This document shows positions 12,193-27,011 of a DNA stretch of 64,000 nt, piece by piece. The translations under genes and the position numbers were made by a program. Numbering within the stretch: position 1 is the stretch's first letter; each line of letters starts with the position of its first letter. The DNA is taken from the NCBI GenBank assembly GCA_022496205.1, contig WTXD01000003.1:806001-870000 (forward strand), written 5' to 3'. This stretch comes from Gloeopeniophorella convolvens (taxonomy: Eukaryota > Basidiomycota > Agaricomycetes > Russulales). The notes beneath the pieces were generated by a model. The model was not told the origin of the DNA, searched no databases, and saw only the letters and a list, made by a program, of their open reading frames with translations.

Positions 12193-13630
12193 ATGGCCAC
12201 TCCAGAAGCCGCCCTCAAACTCGAAATCGCTCGCCTCACAGGTATCTTGTCGCCACACTATTTCACAGAAGACTCTTTTTGATATCCACCTAGGTGCCAT
12301 CAACCGTCATCGGAACGGGGAAATTCAAGCCCGACCTCAAACCTCCTCGCGCACAACATACGTCAACCCTTCATACAAGACCTCATCAACAAAGGGTTAC
12401 GTTCGTCCTGGATATCAAAGTGTCAACACAACTTCGACCACAAGCCCAAGCTCATCCGCTACAGTACGTCCTCCTCCCGGTCCTGGTCCCGGCCCCTCGC
12501 ACTCGCAGCCCCGCGATGTCACCATCGGTGGAGTCAAGTTTGAGAGCTCAAGGCGCACTCTCGTCCGCAAAGACAGTGCGTTTGTGTGTCCATTCACCCA
12601 AGTCGAACCCGAGGTGCGACTTCTTTTTCTACAGTTAAACCCACCGCTCCCCCGCCCTCCTCTGGACCCCGTCCTCGTGTGCAGTCGCAATTTTCCCGCA
12701 ATAAAGCGGAAGTAGGTCCAAGAGCAAGAGTACACAAGCCCAAGCCCCCTCCACGCAACCGCCTCAAGCTCGATAATACGCGCAGGCCTTATCAGTCCGT
12801 TTATCGGTGATTATCTGCCCTTAGGCAATTCGCTTATTGCCAATTTTTTTAGGCCACGCCGCAGCATCGCAAAGAAATATGTAGACAAGCCGTGTCCTCG
12901 ATTCACCACGACTGGTGCGCTCTCACAGCCCTATTCCCTCATCTCTGAACCTGTCCCTGGTTCCTTTTAACCATAATCACTTCTCTCTACAGGTTCGTGC
13001 ACTCGTGGTCGCACTTGCCCGTACAAGCACGATCCCGTCAAGATCGCAATCTGCTGGCCTTATCTCCAGGGCAACTGCCCGCACACCGCGGAAACCTGCG
13101 CTCTCTCACATGAGTCAAACCCACATCGCACACCTCTCTGTGTGCATTTCGCAAACGCGGGTCGCTGCACGCGCGCAAATTGCTTGTATCCTCACGTTAA
13201 CGTCGGGCGGCGCGAGGGCATCTGCCGTGACTTCGCCGTCCTCGGATACTGTGAGGCCGGCATCGACTGTCCCAAGCAACACGTCCGCGAGTGCCCTGAC
13301 TTTGCTGAGCGGGGCGAGTGCTCCGACAAACGCTGCAAACTCCCGCATGTTATTCGTGCCAATAGGGCCCGTAAACCTGCTTCTACCCCCGCTCCTACGG
13401 TGGCAACCGCTGCTGTTCCTGCCGCTGCTACTGACGATCCTGCTCCTGCTGTGACTGCCCCGCCGGTAAAAGCAGAGGACGCTCAGATGGGTGATGAGTA
13501 TATCTCTCTTACTTTCAATGAGAGCGAGGACGATGAAGAAAGTGGCGACGAAGAAAGTGAAGGTGACGACGACAACGAGGAAGAGGGCGATAGCCCCAGT
13601 TCACACGAAGAAGATATGGCTCAAGATTGA
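12193..13630 (+). CDS. ZC3H3/Red5-type CCCH zinc-finger protein
   Basis: The protein starts MATPEAALKLEIARLTG with a short N-terminal helix, continues through a Ser/Pro/Gly-rich linker, and carries five consecutive CCCH fingers (about 12890-13350): CTRGRTCPYKHDP, ICWPYLQGNCPHTAETC, LCVHFANAGRCTRANCLYPH, ICRDFAVLGYCEAGIDC and ECPDFAERGECSDKRCKLPH. The finger number and spacing match metazoan ZC3H3 and S. pombe Red5, nuclear RNA-binding proteins linked to poly(A) tail control, mRNA export and exosome targeting. The C-terminal ~85 residues are Ala/Pro-rich and then strongly acidic (SEDDEESGDEESEGDD). Several introns interrupt the region; the last ~490 nt (13142 onwards) are one open frame. The precise function here is inferred from the family. 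Confidence 0.82.
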
Positions 13631-13830
13631 TCTGCCTTTCGTTTTGTTGTTCTTTCTGTCCTGTATCTCTGCGACATGTACTTCGTTTGAGTGGTTTCAT
13701 TAATATATGTTTTTGGACTATACTCGCCGCAAACAATGGGTCTTTATTGGCCATCGGTCATCGTCGACAGCCGACCCGAAGTAAAGCTCTGAGTTCATCT
13801 GAGATGTTCCACAGAATACGGCTAGCATTA

Positions 13831-14486
13831 CTATGGTATCATGGGAAATGGTGAATCATCACCATTTCCCAGACATCACGCTCGTCTCGTTACCTCTTGG
13901 TCTCAAACTTTGTAGGCAGATACTATGGCATCTTGTGCATCAGTATGTCGGGATTCAAGCGTGCCAGGATGAAGCCGAAACCGAGGCCAAAGCCCCAGCA
14001 AGAACATCGAGCGCGTCACAAGCTGTCACGGTTGCCGAGCTTGCCGGCTGATAGGCGCCATCCGATGACATGATGCAATCGCAACCAGGATTCGACCGGA
14101 GCCTGAATCTCCGTGTCACGGTGAGCCAGGCTATGAGAGGAAGATCTCTTGTTTATGAGATTCCTCTTATCTCACAGGGCTATAACTTTACAGAGGTGTT
14201 GTAGACTTATATCTTGTGCTATGTGGGGAGTTTGGTAGTTTCAGGAGCACTACAAGTTGTGTTCCTGGAGGTTTGATATACGGAAAGCAAGGCTAGCTGA
14301 CAATGATCATTTCTACTGCTTCATCCATCCATCCAATCAATACAAAACTCTACACGCTTATAGACTATATCTATGCCATTCTTCACTAAAAATTTCAAGC
14401 CAATACATGCAGCCGCTGATGTGCGCGATGCCATTCTTTCAAAATCACCACTTCCCGGTGGATCACCATTTCCCACGACACCATAG
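13831..14486. mobile_element. Mariner-type MITE with 24-bp terminal inverted repeats and TA target duplication
   Basis: The left end (CTATGGTATCATGGGAAA...) and the reverse complement of the right end (CTATGGTGTCGTGGGAAA...) match at 22 of the first 24 bases and continue to ...TGGTGA. Each end abuts TA (13829-13830 and 14487-14488), the target duplication of Tc1/mariner elements. The 656-bp interior has no transposase. The left end also carries a nested palindrome: GGGAAATGGTGA, a 4-nt loop, then TCACCATTTCCC (about 13843-13870); the right end has a degenerate counterpart (14445-14475). It lies in the 3' flank shared by the zinc-finger gene and RPL43. The two internal TIR differences suggest an old insertion. 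Confidence 0.8.
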
Positions 14487-14740
14487 TAGTCAAGGGGTGT
14501 GACCAAGATTTAAAACGTTGACGGTCCACAGGTCCACGAGTCACCGGGGTATCTTACTATCTTACACCGTGAAGAACTGATACCGGACGAGCGCAGGTAG
14601 CCCTCACCGCTGCTAATCTGGTAACGTAAATGATAGCCATCGGTGAGATGTTCAGAGTCATGGAGGCATATGGTCATTGAGCTTATGCGCGTAGAAAAAC
14701 AACAGGATGAGACTGAGAGTATGCATCGACAACCAGGGTT

Positions 14741-15303
14741 CTATGCCTCCGTGATCTCGCGCAGGCGGCGAACCGTGCTGATAGGAAGACGTCACTTAGC
14801 CACACAAGTCATCGAGGATGGACAAGGTTAGCGTACCTGCGGACCGTCGCAGCGGCTGTGGTGGACACGGTCCATGCCCCACCAGCAATAACCTTACGAC
14901 ATGCAGAGCACTTCCAGATGCCGACTGCCTGGCGCTTCACGGTGTCCTAGAAGCGGCTGGCGTGAGCCCAACGCAAGCGGCATAGGGTCTCAGAGGCGAC
15001 TCACCTTGCCGCAGAAGGAGCAGGTGTACCGTGCGTGCTGGGTAATTTCCATCTATGGGATCCGGTCAGTCCGGGCTTGCAGCGAAGGTATATGCAGGGG
15101 AGACGCACCTTTTTGACCTGCTTACGCAGGGAGGCACCGTAACGCTATCCAAAACCCATGAGCCTCCTCGCGCCGTGTGTTTTGTGGTCGAGGTGGCTTA
15201 CCGTGCCGTACTTGCCAGTGACGCCGACCTTGCGCGTGCGTTTTGTCTATGATATGGTTGAATATGATTTCGCGCAGGAACACGGTGTTATGTGGCTTAC
15301 CAT
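14741..15303 (-). CDS. RPL43: 60S ribosomal protein eL43 (L37a)
   Basis: Six exons on the minus strand: 15301-15303 (the ATG alone), 15202-15246, 15109-15144, 15005-15052, 14837-14946 and 14741-14777, all with GT-AG introns. Spliced, they give a 92-residue protein starting [20 protein letters not shown] and containing the C4 zinc ribbon CSFCGK...WKCSAC and the block [19 protein letters not shown], then ending RRLREITEA. This is the full-length eL43 family protein, a structural component of the large ribosomal subunit near the E site. The initiator ATG is separated from the rest by an intron, as is common in fungal ribosomal-protein genes. The exons are too short to appear as long open frames, so the gene is easily missed. 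Confidence 0.95.
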
Positions 15304-15662
15304 CGTGAATGGTCTTGGGGATGTCGGAGATGTCGAAGGAACTGGGCAAGACTCGTTTCCGGGTGTCGGGACTCGTGGGAACTCCCAGCAGCTGTACAGT
15401 TGCTGCACAATTATTTCTCACGACCTCCGGTCCGAGAATCCTTCTTCCCCGCGGCGTCCGAACGCATTGGTGGCCCAAGGCATCTTACCACTGAATATCC
15501 CTTTGCACTAGTCTTCCCATTTCACCTTGGACCAATTACGCATTCTTTGATTGCATCCTTTCATTGTGTCGCACTTCCAGATGGCGCGCCCTCAGGCCAG
15601 TCTTTATTGCATTGGTCACGATCACACCATCGTCATACCCACTAGCACCACCTGAATATCGT

Positions 15663-17969
15663 CTATTGACTATCACGGAAGCGTCGTACAATACCTGCCA
15701 GCTCATTCTCGACATCGGAAAGACTCGTCTCCTTCCGCGACACCTCGAGATACACTGCGCCTCCAGCCTCGCGTCGAGCGATGTGCCAATGCTGCGGCCC
15801 TTGAGTGCGCGAGAAGACCTCGATAGCATCGCCCTCCCTGCAGGCCCGTCAATCTCTGCTGCAAGCTAGATTTTGGAACGAACTCACGAGATTAGCTGGC
15901 TACCGTTGAAGAGGTGTTCGGCGCGCGAGGAGAACTCAGCACTCGTGATTGCGGTCTCCTTCCCCGTGGTTATGGCGTACTTGTCCTTCGGCTGCAGGAT
16001 CTTCGCCGCGGTAACGGCAACGGTCGCTTCGGCTTTGCTAGCTTCTTCGTGGTCTATTAGCCCTTGAACGTTCGCTAGGAAAGCGGATGACGCTTGATGC
16101 AGCGCGCTGGTGTCTTCCTCTGAGAGAGCTGGCGTAGGCTCTAGGAACGCAAGAGCGAGTTGATCTTTCTGTGAGAGTGCTACAGTCAGCACTTATCAGG
16201 CAGAGGCCAAGCGATCCATACCGCGATATACAAGACTGGCCGGGGTGCCGTGGCTATGGAATCATCGGGAGGAGCAAAATGAAGGTATAATGATCGGAAT
16301 GAAGGTGGAGGAGCCGGGACGGGGAGAGTGCCCTGAGAAGATGACGGGGAAGGCGGGGCGGTGAAGTTCGGTGGACGAACGACAGGTGTTGAGGGTGACC
16401 CTGGTGGGGACGGATTGTGCTCCTCTTCCTCTGGGAGCTCGCCTTCCTCCTGCTGCGGACCATCCGCGTTCACTGCAGCTTCTATGGCGTGCGGTGTTGG
16501 AGCAAGCTCCTCATCTGGGTCTCCTCCCTGTGGGCCTATGCCGTCAGACGATATAGCTTCGTGAAGACTCTCCCTGTCAACTTCGCCCTGCAGCTCCGCT
16601 TCAGACTTCGCAGCGTCGGTTGCACCGCCATCCGGTGTTGCCTCCGACGTTGCGTCTGCCGGTACCTTCTCTTCCTTCTGGGCACCGGGGGACGGCAGCT
16701 CTTGAAGCCCAACCCTCCGGGTGGCACCCTTGCTGAACGTCAAATACCCGGGCCAACCCCACTTGCGGACGTCCATGCTCGCGCCGATGGCAACAAAGGC
16801 CTGGCCAGTTGCCTCCATAGCCTCGCGCGTGGCATTCATGCCATTGACAAAGATATCCGCGCCCGCTTTGGGAGATGCAGGGGAAAGCTCGCTCGGTGTG
16901 GTGGGAGCTGGAGGCGCCGGGGCCGGTCGCAGGCGTGAACGAAGGTAAGATGGTAGTACATGCGATGGTGGATTCGCGGTGTAAGACGTAGAAGGGACGA
17001 GGTGCGGGTATGACAGGATGAAGGGTGCGCAGTCCTTCAGAGAGGTGTTGTCTAGGATAAAATCTTCTAGAAGCGAACCGATAGACTTCCGCAGTGGATG
17101 TAAAGGTACACCTGTTGCTGTCAGTTTAAGATGAAGCCGCGCAGGACAATATTCGTGGACGCACCAAGGTACTTTCCGAAGTCCGAGTCCTCGTAAATGT
17201 CCCATCTCCACGCCCATACCGTGAAGAACCGTTCAAGCTGTAGTTCCAAGGCCTGTTGACCCAGCGTGTTGAGAATAGACGTAAAGGATCCATGGATAAG
17301 CTATATGCGATCATCAGGCGCCCTGTAAACCCACAGAAAGCCCAAAGCCACATACCTTGAACTCCTCATACCCTCTTAATATCTGCGCACGGAGCGCGAG
17401 GTCATGAACTGAGCCATCGTGATAGTCGTACACAATCTGTGCCTCGCCATTCCTACCCTTGTCAGTCTCCTTAGCCTTCGTCTTGCCTTTATCCTTGCTC
17501 TTTCCTTTACTAGGGGGGAGTGGGCGCGGTGTCTTTGCCAGTTCAATACACTAGACGTCCTACCAAATGAGCATCCACAACTGCGAGAAGGACATAGGAG
17601 GCATAGCAGCTACTTACTGCGTGGATCCAGAAACCGGGCTCAGGAGACACCATGAACATGCGGCGCGACTGCGAGTGCACATTGTCGCATGCATCGTCGG
17701 ACACGAACATCCTTCAACGCGCGCCCGCACGGTTGGCCCAGTACCAATGACATACGATGGGCGACGCACTCGGAGAAGTTGATCAGGGCCTTCGCGAGGC
17801 CGACCTGCCTGAGCATCTTGTCGCGCGAGACGGCGCGCTCGCGCGAAGTGTAGAACAGTATGTGCGCCTGCTCCTCGGCATCCTCGTCGTCATCGGCCAC
17901 GGGGCCAGTGGGCTTGAGAGTTGGGTTGTAGATGGTTAGGTAGAGGAGGGCGGGAGGCAATCTGCTCAT
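15663..17969 (-). CDS. CCZ1: Ccz1, subunit of the Mon1-Ccz1 Rab7 exchange factor
   Basis: The start is the ATG at 17969, giving MSRLPPALLYLTIYNPTLKP and, in the first exon, an acidic loop and ILFYTSRERAVSRDKMLRQV, the hallmark of the first longin domain. Later exons give NVHSQSRRMFMVSPEPGFWI, QIVYDYHDGSVHDLALRAQI, LELQLERFFTVWAWRWDIYE and a long exon (16186-17115) with a Pro/Glu-rich disordered insert. After a GT-AG intron that ends at the acceptor just before 15820, the last exon reads EGDAIEVFSRTQGPQHWHIA and stops at 15663. With Mon1, Ccz1 activates the Rab7 homologue Ypt7 on late endosomes, vacuoles and autophagosomes. The gene appears intact. Its 5' end faces UBP12's 3' end about 260 bp away. 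Confidence 0.9.
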
Positions 17970-18228
17970 CTGCCCAGCTGGTGGCGGTGATGGTAGTAAA
18001 TGGATCTGGTGAACTCCGCCCAAGTCAGGCTCGCCTCGTGATATCGGCATCGCTATTCTATTACGACACGATCTATGCGTAGACTGGTGACCGAATCTCT
18101 AAACTGTTCGATGACAATGGCAAGCGTGAGCCCTAGTCTATGTGTACTCGGCTGCCATGGGCGCCTGGAAAAATGCATCTTCAATGGACAATTAATAGTC
18201 TGCTTATTTACATCACTGTGCTATCGTA

Positions 18229-22479
<4,251 letters not shown>

Positions 22480-22786
22480 AGGAAGCAACTGGTGCAAGCA
22501 AGGTGTGTCTTGTGTTTTTCAACACCCCCGCGGACAATTCAGTCCCGCTCTTGAGGCCGCCGCCCACAATGCAAGGCCACAGTTCCCACGCTTCGCCGCT
22601 GCCACTCGCCTTTGTCCGCTGCGGCTGCCCGGCCGTGCCACTCGGCCACAACGGCCCACAGCGCCGCTCGCCACAGTGTCCAGCTGACAGGCGGGAAAGA
22701 CCAAAGCGTAGAGCATGGACTGGAACGATTCCATAGGACCTCCGTCAGTCACCTGCTGTCGCCCTGCTCTCAGGCGCATGCGTCAC

Positions 22787-22793
22787 TATAAAT
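22787..22793 (+). promoter_or_regulatory. TATA box of the dihydroxyacetone kinase gene
   Basis: TATAAAT, 49-55 bp upstream of the DAK start codon, inside the 362-bp interval shared with UBP12. Confidence 0.55.
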
Positions 22794-22841
22794 GCCCTCC
22801 CATTTACCCCCACTGCGTCCGTTCTTCCCCCTTCGCTTCCC

Positions 22842-25221
22842 ATGGGTATCCAGAGTGCGTCTACTTTCAAGTGCGCGTAGACCACCTCTTACGCTTCTGC
22901 AGCCAAGCACTTCTTGAATAACCCGTCCAACCTCGTCGTCGAGTCCCTTCAGGGGCTATGCGCGATTAATCCCAAGCTCGGCTTCGACGTCAACAACAAG
23001 GGTATGCATTCATCAGGCATGACACGAACCCTGATCTCATTGTCACACGCAGTCGTCTATATCGCCGACCAAGACAAGTCTGCGGTTGCGCTCATCTGCG
23101 GTGGTGGTTCGGGCCATGAACCTTCCCATGCGGGCTTTGTCGGTGAGTACCATCGCAGTCACCGGCTCGCTGCACAGCTCACCAATGGCCTCCGTCATGT
23201 ATAGGGAGTGGCATGCTGACTGGTAACTATTAACTTGTCTGGCCACAGGGTTGTCCCTCTGACGTCGGTGACAGCTGCCGTATGCGGTAATGTATTTGCC
23301 TCTCCTGGCCCTGGCCAGGTACGCCGTGGCATCGAGCTCGCCGACAATGACAAGGGGTGCGTCCCGGCACTCTCTCTATGAAGACTTGCTCCTGATCGAC
23401 TCCCAGAACTCTCATCATCGTGAAGTAGGTCACGCGCATGTATCTCTTGTGGTCAAGCTGACCGTCGCGAAGAAATTATACCGGAGACGTTCTCAACTTT
23501 GGTCTCGCTAAGGAGCAATACGCTGCGCAGCACCCTTCCAAGGCCGACAGAGTGAGGTTTCTGGTTGTTGGGGATGACGTCGCCGTAGGCAAGACACAAG
23601 GAAGCATTGTCGGTCGAAGGTGAGCCTCTACGAACACAGAATGAGAGATGCCTTCTCATTCTTGCAGAGGTCTTGCTGGCACCGTGCTCGTATACAAAAT
23701 TGCAGGCGCATTGGCTAAGACTGGCGCAAGCCTCGAGGAGGTGTACACTGTCGCCGAGTGGGTGTCGAAGAATATTGCCACAGTCGGCGTCGGACTGGAG
23801 CATTGTCATGTGCGTCCATTCGCACCGACGGAGCTGCGATGTTTACCTATCGCCATTACAGGTCCCTGGAACGGCTGCAGGTGAAGGTCATCTCAGCGCT
23901 TCCGAGATTGAGATCGGCATGGGCATCCACAACGAACCCGGCGCACAGCGCGTCTCACCTGTCCCACCCTCGAGAAGCTCATTCAAAACTTGCTGGACCT
24001 CCTTCTCTCCCAGGACGATCCGGAACGAGGCTTCCTTCCTGTTCATGGGGGAGGAAAGGACGAAGTTGTGTTGTTCGTCAACAACCTTGGCGGTGTGAGC
24101 GAACTAGAGCTCGCCGGAATCTCCCGCGAGGCGACTGTGGCACTTGCAGGCAGGAATGTGAAAGTGCAGAGGGTAATCAGCGGAACATTCATGGTATTTT
24201 ATTCACATCCCTGACGTTGACGCATGCATGGCCGTCATACTCATGCACGTTCTACGACAGACATCTTTGAACATGCCCGGATTTTCTCTCACTTTGCTAC
24301 TCCTCCCATCCCCATCTGCTACCTCGGTACCGCCCAAAGACTTTGTCCTCCGCTTGCTCGACGCAGGCACAGAGGCACCTGGCTGGAAGTGGTCTTCTGG
24401 CGCACCCCCGTCCGCGCCGGCCGTCCCTCCATCCGCACTTCCCACGGAACGCGCGGCAGGCCAGGGACAACGTGTCCGTGCCGTAGATGTGCAAGGGTTC
24501 GGACGCGCCGTTGAGAGGGTGTGCAACGCGCTCAACGCGGCTGAACCCGAAATTACGGAGATGGACACCGTGGCCGGCGATGGAGACTGTGGCCTGACAC
24601 TGCAGACAGGCGCAAATGGTATGCATCACCCTGCTGGCTTATCATCCCGGATCCTGACATCTGTCATGCAGCCTTGCTTGCGCGCCTCCGCGACGGCTCG
24701 ATTAGCGGCGAAGACGTTGTCGGCACCCTGATCGCAGTGTCCGAGATTGCGGCCGACCAGATGGGCGGCACCAGCGGCGCGCTGTACTCGTGCGTCTCTG
24801 TTTACCGCTCGCTCACCTCCCGCACTGGCATGCTGACAGGCACCCACAGCATCTTCTTCTCCGCCCTCGCGCAAGCGCTCTCGGCCTCCGGCGCCGACGC
24901 TGCCACGCCGGCACCTGGGCGCGCGCCATCGCCACCGCGCGCGAGAAGCTGTACGGCTACACGCGCGCACGCCCCCCGTCGCGCACACTGGTTGACCCGC
25001 TCGCCGCGTTCGCGGACGCGTTCTCCGCCAACCCTTCGGACGTCAAGGGTGCAGTGGCCCAGGCCGCCCAGGCGGCCGAGGCGACGCGTGACGTCGAAGC
25101 GCGTGCGGGTAGGAGCGCGTATGTCGAGGGCGAGCGGCTCAAGCGCGAGCGGGTGCCGGACCCGGGCGCTTGGGGCGTCAAGGTGCTCTTGGAGGCGCTT
25201 ATTGGGGGCCAGGGCGCTTGA
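22842..25221 (+). CDS. DAK1: Dihydroxyacetone kinase (ATP-dependent), with two apparent 1-nt deletions
   Basis: The first exon (22842-22854) splices to FLNNPSNLVVESLQGLCAIN. Further exons give the DhaK domain (ALICGGGSGHEPSHAGFVG, GNVFASPGPGQVRRGIELAD, KNYTGDVLNFGLAKEQYAA, EIEIGMGIHNEPGA) and then the DhaL domain (ITEMDTVAGDGDCGLTLQTG, AADQMGGTSGALYS, LYGYTRARPPSRTLVDPLAA). The enzyme phosphorylates dihydroxyacetone to DHAP in glycerol and methanol-type carbon use. The frame breaks twice: at 23967-23969 (after SPVPP, before LEKLIQNLL) and near 24908 (before GTWARAIATAREKLY). Each needs one extra base in a short C run and no intron explains either. Either the consensus lacks two bases or this copy is a recent pseudogene; I favour the former because all remaining codons and introns are intact. 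Confidence 0.88.
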
Positions 25222-25652
25222 AGGGCGTTCTGCGGTAGCTTGAAGGACTTTATTTGAATACGAACTGTAGGTTAGTGTATGATAACAAAGAAGTAAACCG
25301 TGTAATGGCTGTCAGGTGGAGAGAACATTTCCGGGGCTCGCGGGAGAAATACTGTGGTGGCATTCGTAAGTCGACCTTGGGTGGAGTTTCCTCGAATATT
25401 TGGTTCGGACTCTCGTGGCCTTGTTCACACGCACACTAAGCTTAGAAAGGAGAAAGGCAGAGCGCGCCGCACATGCATTAAGTCGCAAGTAGGATCACAA
25501 GACATCAAACACAGCCCCAACAATACACTACGAGCGAAGACGACACAGCAGTCCAACAAGAACGCCAATGCACCCCTCTACGTCGGTTCCTTCGGCACCT
25601 AAAGAAGAGTCAGAAACCTCAAGTCGGTCAAACATAGAAATAAAACAATGGG

Positions 25653-25849
25653 CCGCCCGCCCACCCACTATACTCGCCGCGAAAGCCTGCAGGAATTAGG
25701 GCGATTCCGAGCAATAAAGAAGAGAAACGGTGAACCGCCCGCCCACCCACTAATACGTACCGTGGAAGTGAAAGGACGCGTTGGACTGTCGCGTAGAAGA
25801 CACTAAGAGATTTGAAGCATACTTACGGCCCACCCACCATCCCGCGCTT
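25653..25849 (-). repeat. G-rich box repeated just inside three consecutive introns
   Basis: On the minus strand the sequence GTGGGTGGGCGGGCGG (exact in copies at 25653-25670 and 25735-25752, diverged GGTGGGTGGGCC at 25827-25839) starts about 5-12 nt after the 5' splice sites of three adjacent introns, about 82-90 nt apart. Four closely spaced G runs could form a G-quadruplex or act as an intronic splicing enhancer. Confidence 0.65.
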
Positions 25850-25961
25850 ACCCCAACACCTGGCGACTTGGTCGCTGTGGCTCGAGCCACCCTTTTTTTT
25901 AAATGTCTTCCCGGTCATATAGAACCAAGTATCACCAAACAGAGACCAATTAGAGAACAGC

Positions 25962-26346
25962 GAAGGTGCAGCGAGGTGCGCACGACTTCAAGCTGGTGTT
26001 GCCAATAGTCAGATTGAAGAGCGCACACGAACGAAAGTTGAGAACCCCCAGGACAACGAAGGTGCAGCGATGAGCGCACGACTTCGAGAGCAAGAGAGCA
26101 CATGAGAGGCGTCGCCAAGAAGTTGCTGGGGTTGTCTAGCCGGTAGCGAAGGTGCAGCACAGGGCGCACAACTTCGGAGTTGCCTAAGTGTTGTTAAGTG
26201 ATGGACAAGAAACCCCAAGATGGAGGTGCAGCATCGTGCGCACAACTCCAGAGCAGCAATCCCAGACAATTGAATGAGGGTGTTACCAATATGTCGACCA
26301 AGTTAGTGTCGCCACAGAGAAGGTGCGAACACGAGCGCACGACTTC
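25962..26346 (-). repeat. Array of five constant-length 28-nt hairpins
   Basis: Copies at 25962-25989, 26058-26085, 26148-26175, 26222-26249 and 26319-26346. Plus-strand pattern: GAAG-GTGC-(10 nt)-GCAC-(GA or AA)-CTTC, so an outer 4-bp stem, a 2-nt bulge, an inner 4-bp stem, and in four of five copies two further GC pairs closing a variable 5-nt loop. The copy at 26222 has GGAG paired with CTCC: both sides of the stem changed together. Sequences between copies share only a loose GTYGCCAA-like word. Start-to-start distances are 96, 90, 74 and 97, so two of the four are not multiples of three and the repeat does not follow a reading frame. Either strand can form the hairpin; the TATA box and introns favour minus. 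Confidence 0.85.
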
Positions 26347-26540
26347 TGAGAAAAATAGGTAGAAACCAGGTAAGTCGTCTTTGTAGTTGAGGGGTCGGCA
26401 GTGCTGGGTGGCATGAAGTAGAAAGCTCTTAACGTCGTCGTCGCCTAGTCAGTTTGCCAAGGTTCCGAAGCAGGTCGCGCCCAATTGTCGAAGAGGAGGC
26501 TCTCGGAAAAGTTGATGTTCGGACAGGTCGAAGCTGCTCG

Positions 26541-26548
26541 CTTTTATA
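26541..26548 (-). promoter_or_regulatory. TATA box on the minus strand
   Basis: TATAAAAG reading minus, about 195 nt upstream of the first hairpin and well placed to start the candidate transcription unit. Confidence 0.5.
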
Positions 26549-27003
26549 AGACGTCGTGGCGAATTGTGGCAGATCACGTGTTGAAGCACGCATCACGCAT
26601 CACAAAAGAAGGGACACCCAGGGAGCCACAAGTGGGTGTCGTTTTGAGGTCCGCGTGCATGTTGTGGCATGGGCTTTTGTTCTGTCGGCTAGTTGTGGCG
26701 GGCTTGCTATCTGTGGCTGATCGCACGCTTCTCACGCACCTGGAGAAGCCCGGGTGTGTCGCCAGGGGGCGGCGGTCAGGTCGCCAGAGCCAGACGAGTC
26801 CAAGAAGGGCAAGCAGAGAAAGACAAAAGAGACAAAGGCCACGGACCGGTGTCGTCAAGATGCTGCTGAGGACGTGCCACCATAGTCAGTCGAGAGAAAG
26901 ACGGCCAGTCGCAGGGGGCTGACTGACCACGCAAGGGAACATGGGACAGAAGGATCAGAGGAGAGACGAGGAGATGGGAGTGGTGAGAGGGCCAACGGGA
27001 GGC

Positions 27004-27011
27004 CATTTATA
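27004..27011 (-). promoter_or_regulatory. Second minus-strand TATA-like site with pyrimidine-rich downstream tract
   Basis: TATAAATG reading minus, followed by about 60 nt of C/T-rich sequence (26940-27000), the usual look of a fungal core promoter. It could be an alternative start for the same unit. The 1 kb between here and the heme lyase gene shows no recognised protein. Confidence 0.4.

Larger units (their letters stand above)
25250..26550 (-). other. Candidate spliced transcription unit with structured leader (no known family)
   Basis: On the minus strand a TATA box at 26541-26548 is followed by the five-hairpin array (26346-25962), then three consecutive introns with good GT and AG sites. 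Exons read: ...25852 (or 25827 with an alternative GTAAGT donor), 25761-25785 (25 nt), 25674-25686 (13 nt), and 25598 downwards; an AATAAA lies at about 25247-25252. The introns have plausible branch sites (CTGAC 13 nt before the last AG, CTAAT in the middle one) and share a G-rich box (separate entry). From an ATG at 25918 the first donor gives a ~42-residue basic peptide stopping near 25578; the second donor gives ~66 residues stopping at 25528. Neither resembles a known family, so a non-coding RNA is equally possible. No expression evidence is available from sequence alone. Confidence 0.5.

Noticed and set aside
25915..26269. Coding repeats on the minus strand (LEVVRxSLHLRC-like text)
   Set aside because: The repeat distances 74 and 97 break any frame, and the compensatory change preserves pairing, not amino acids.
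25962..26346. CRISPR-like array
   Set aside because: The units are hairpins in a eukaryotic context, with spacers of unequal length and no cas genes; not a CRISPR.
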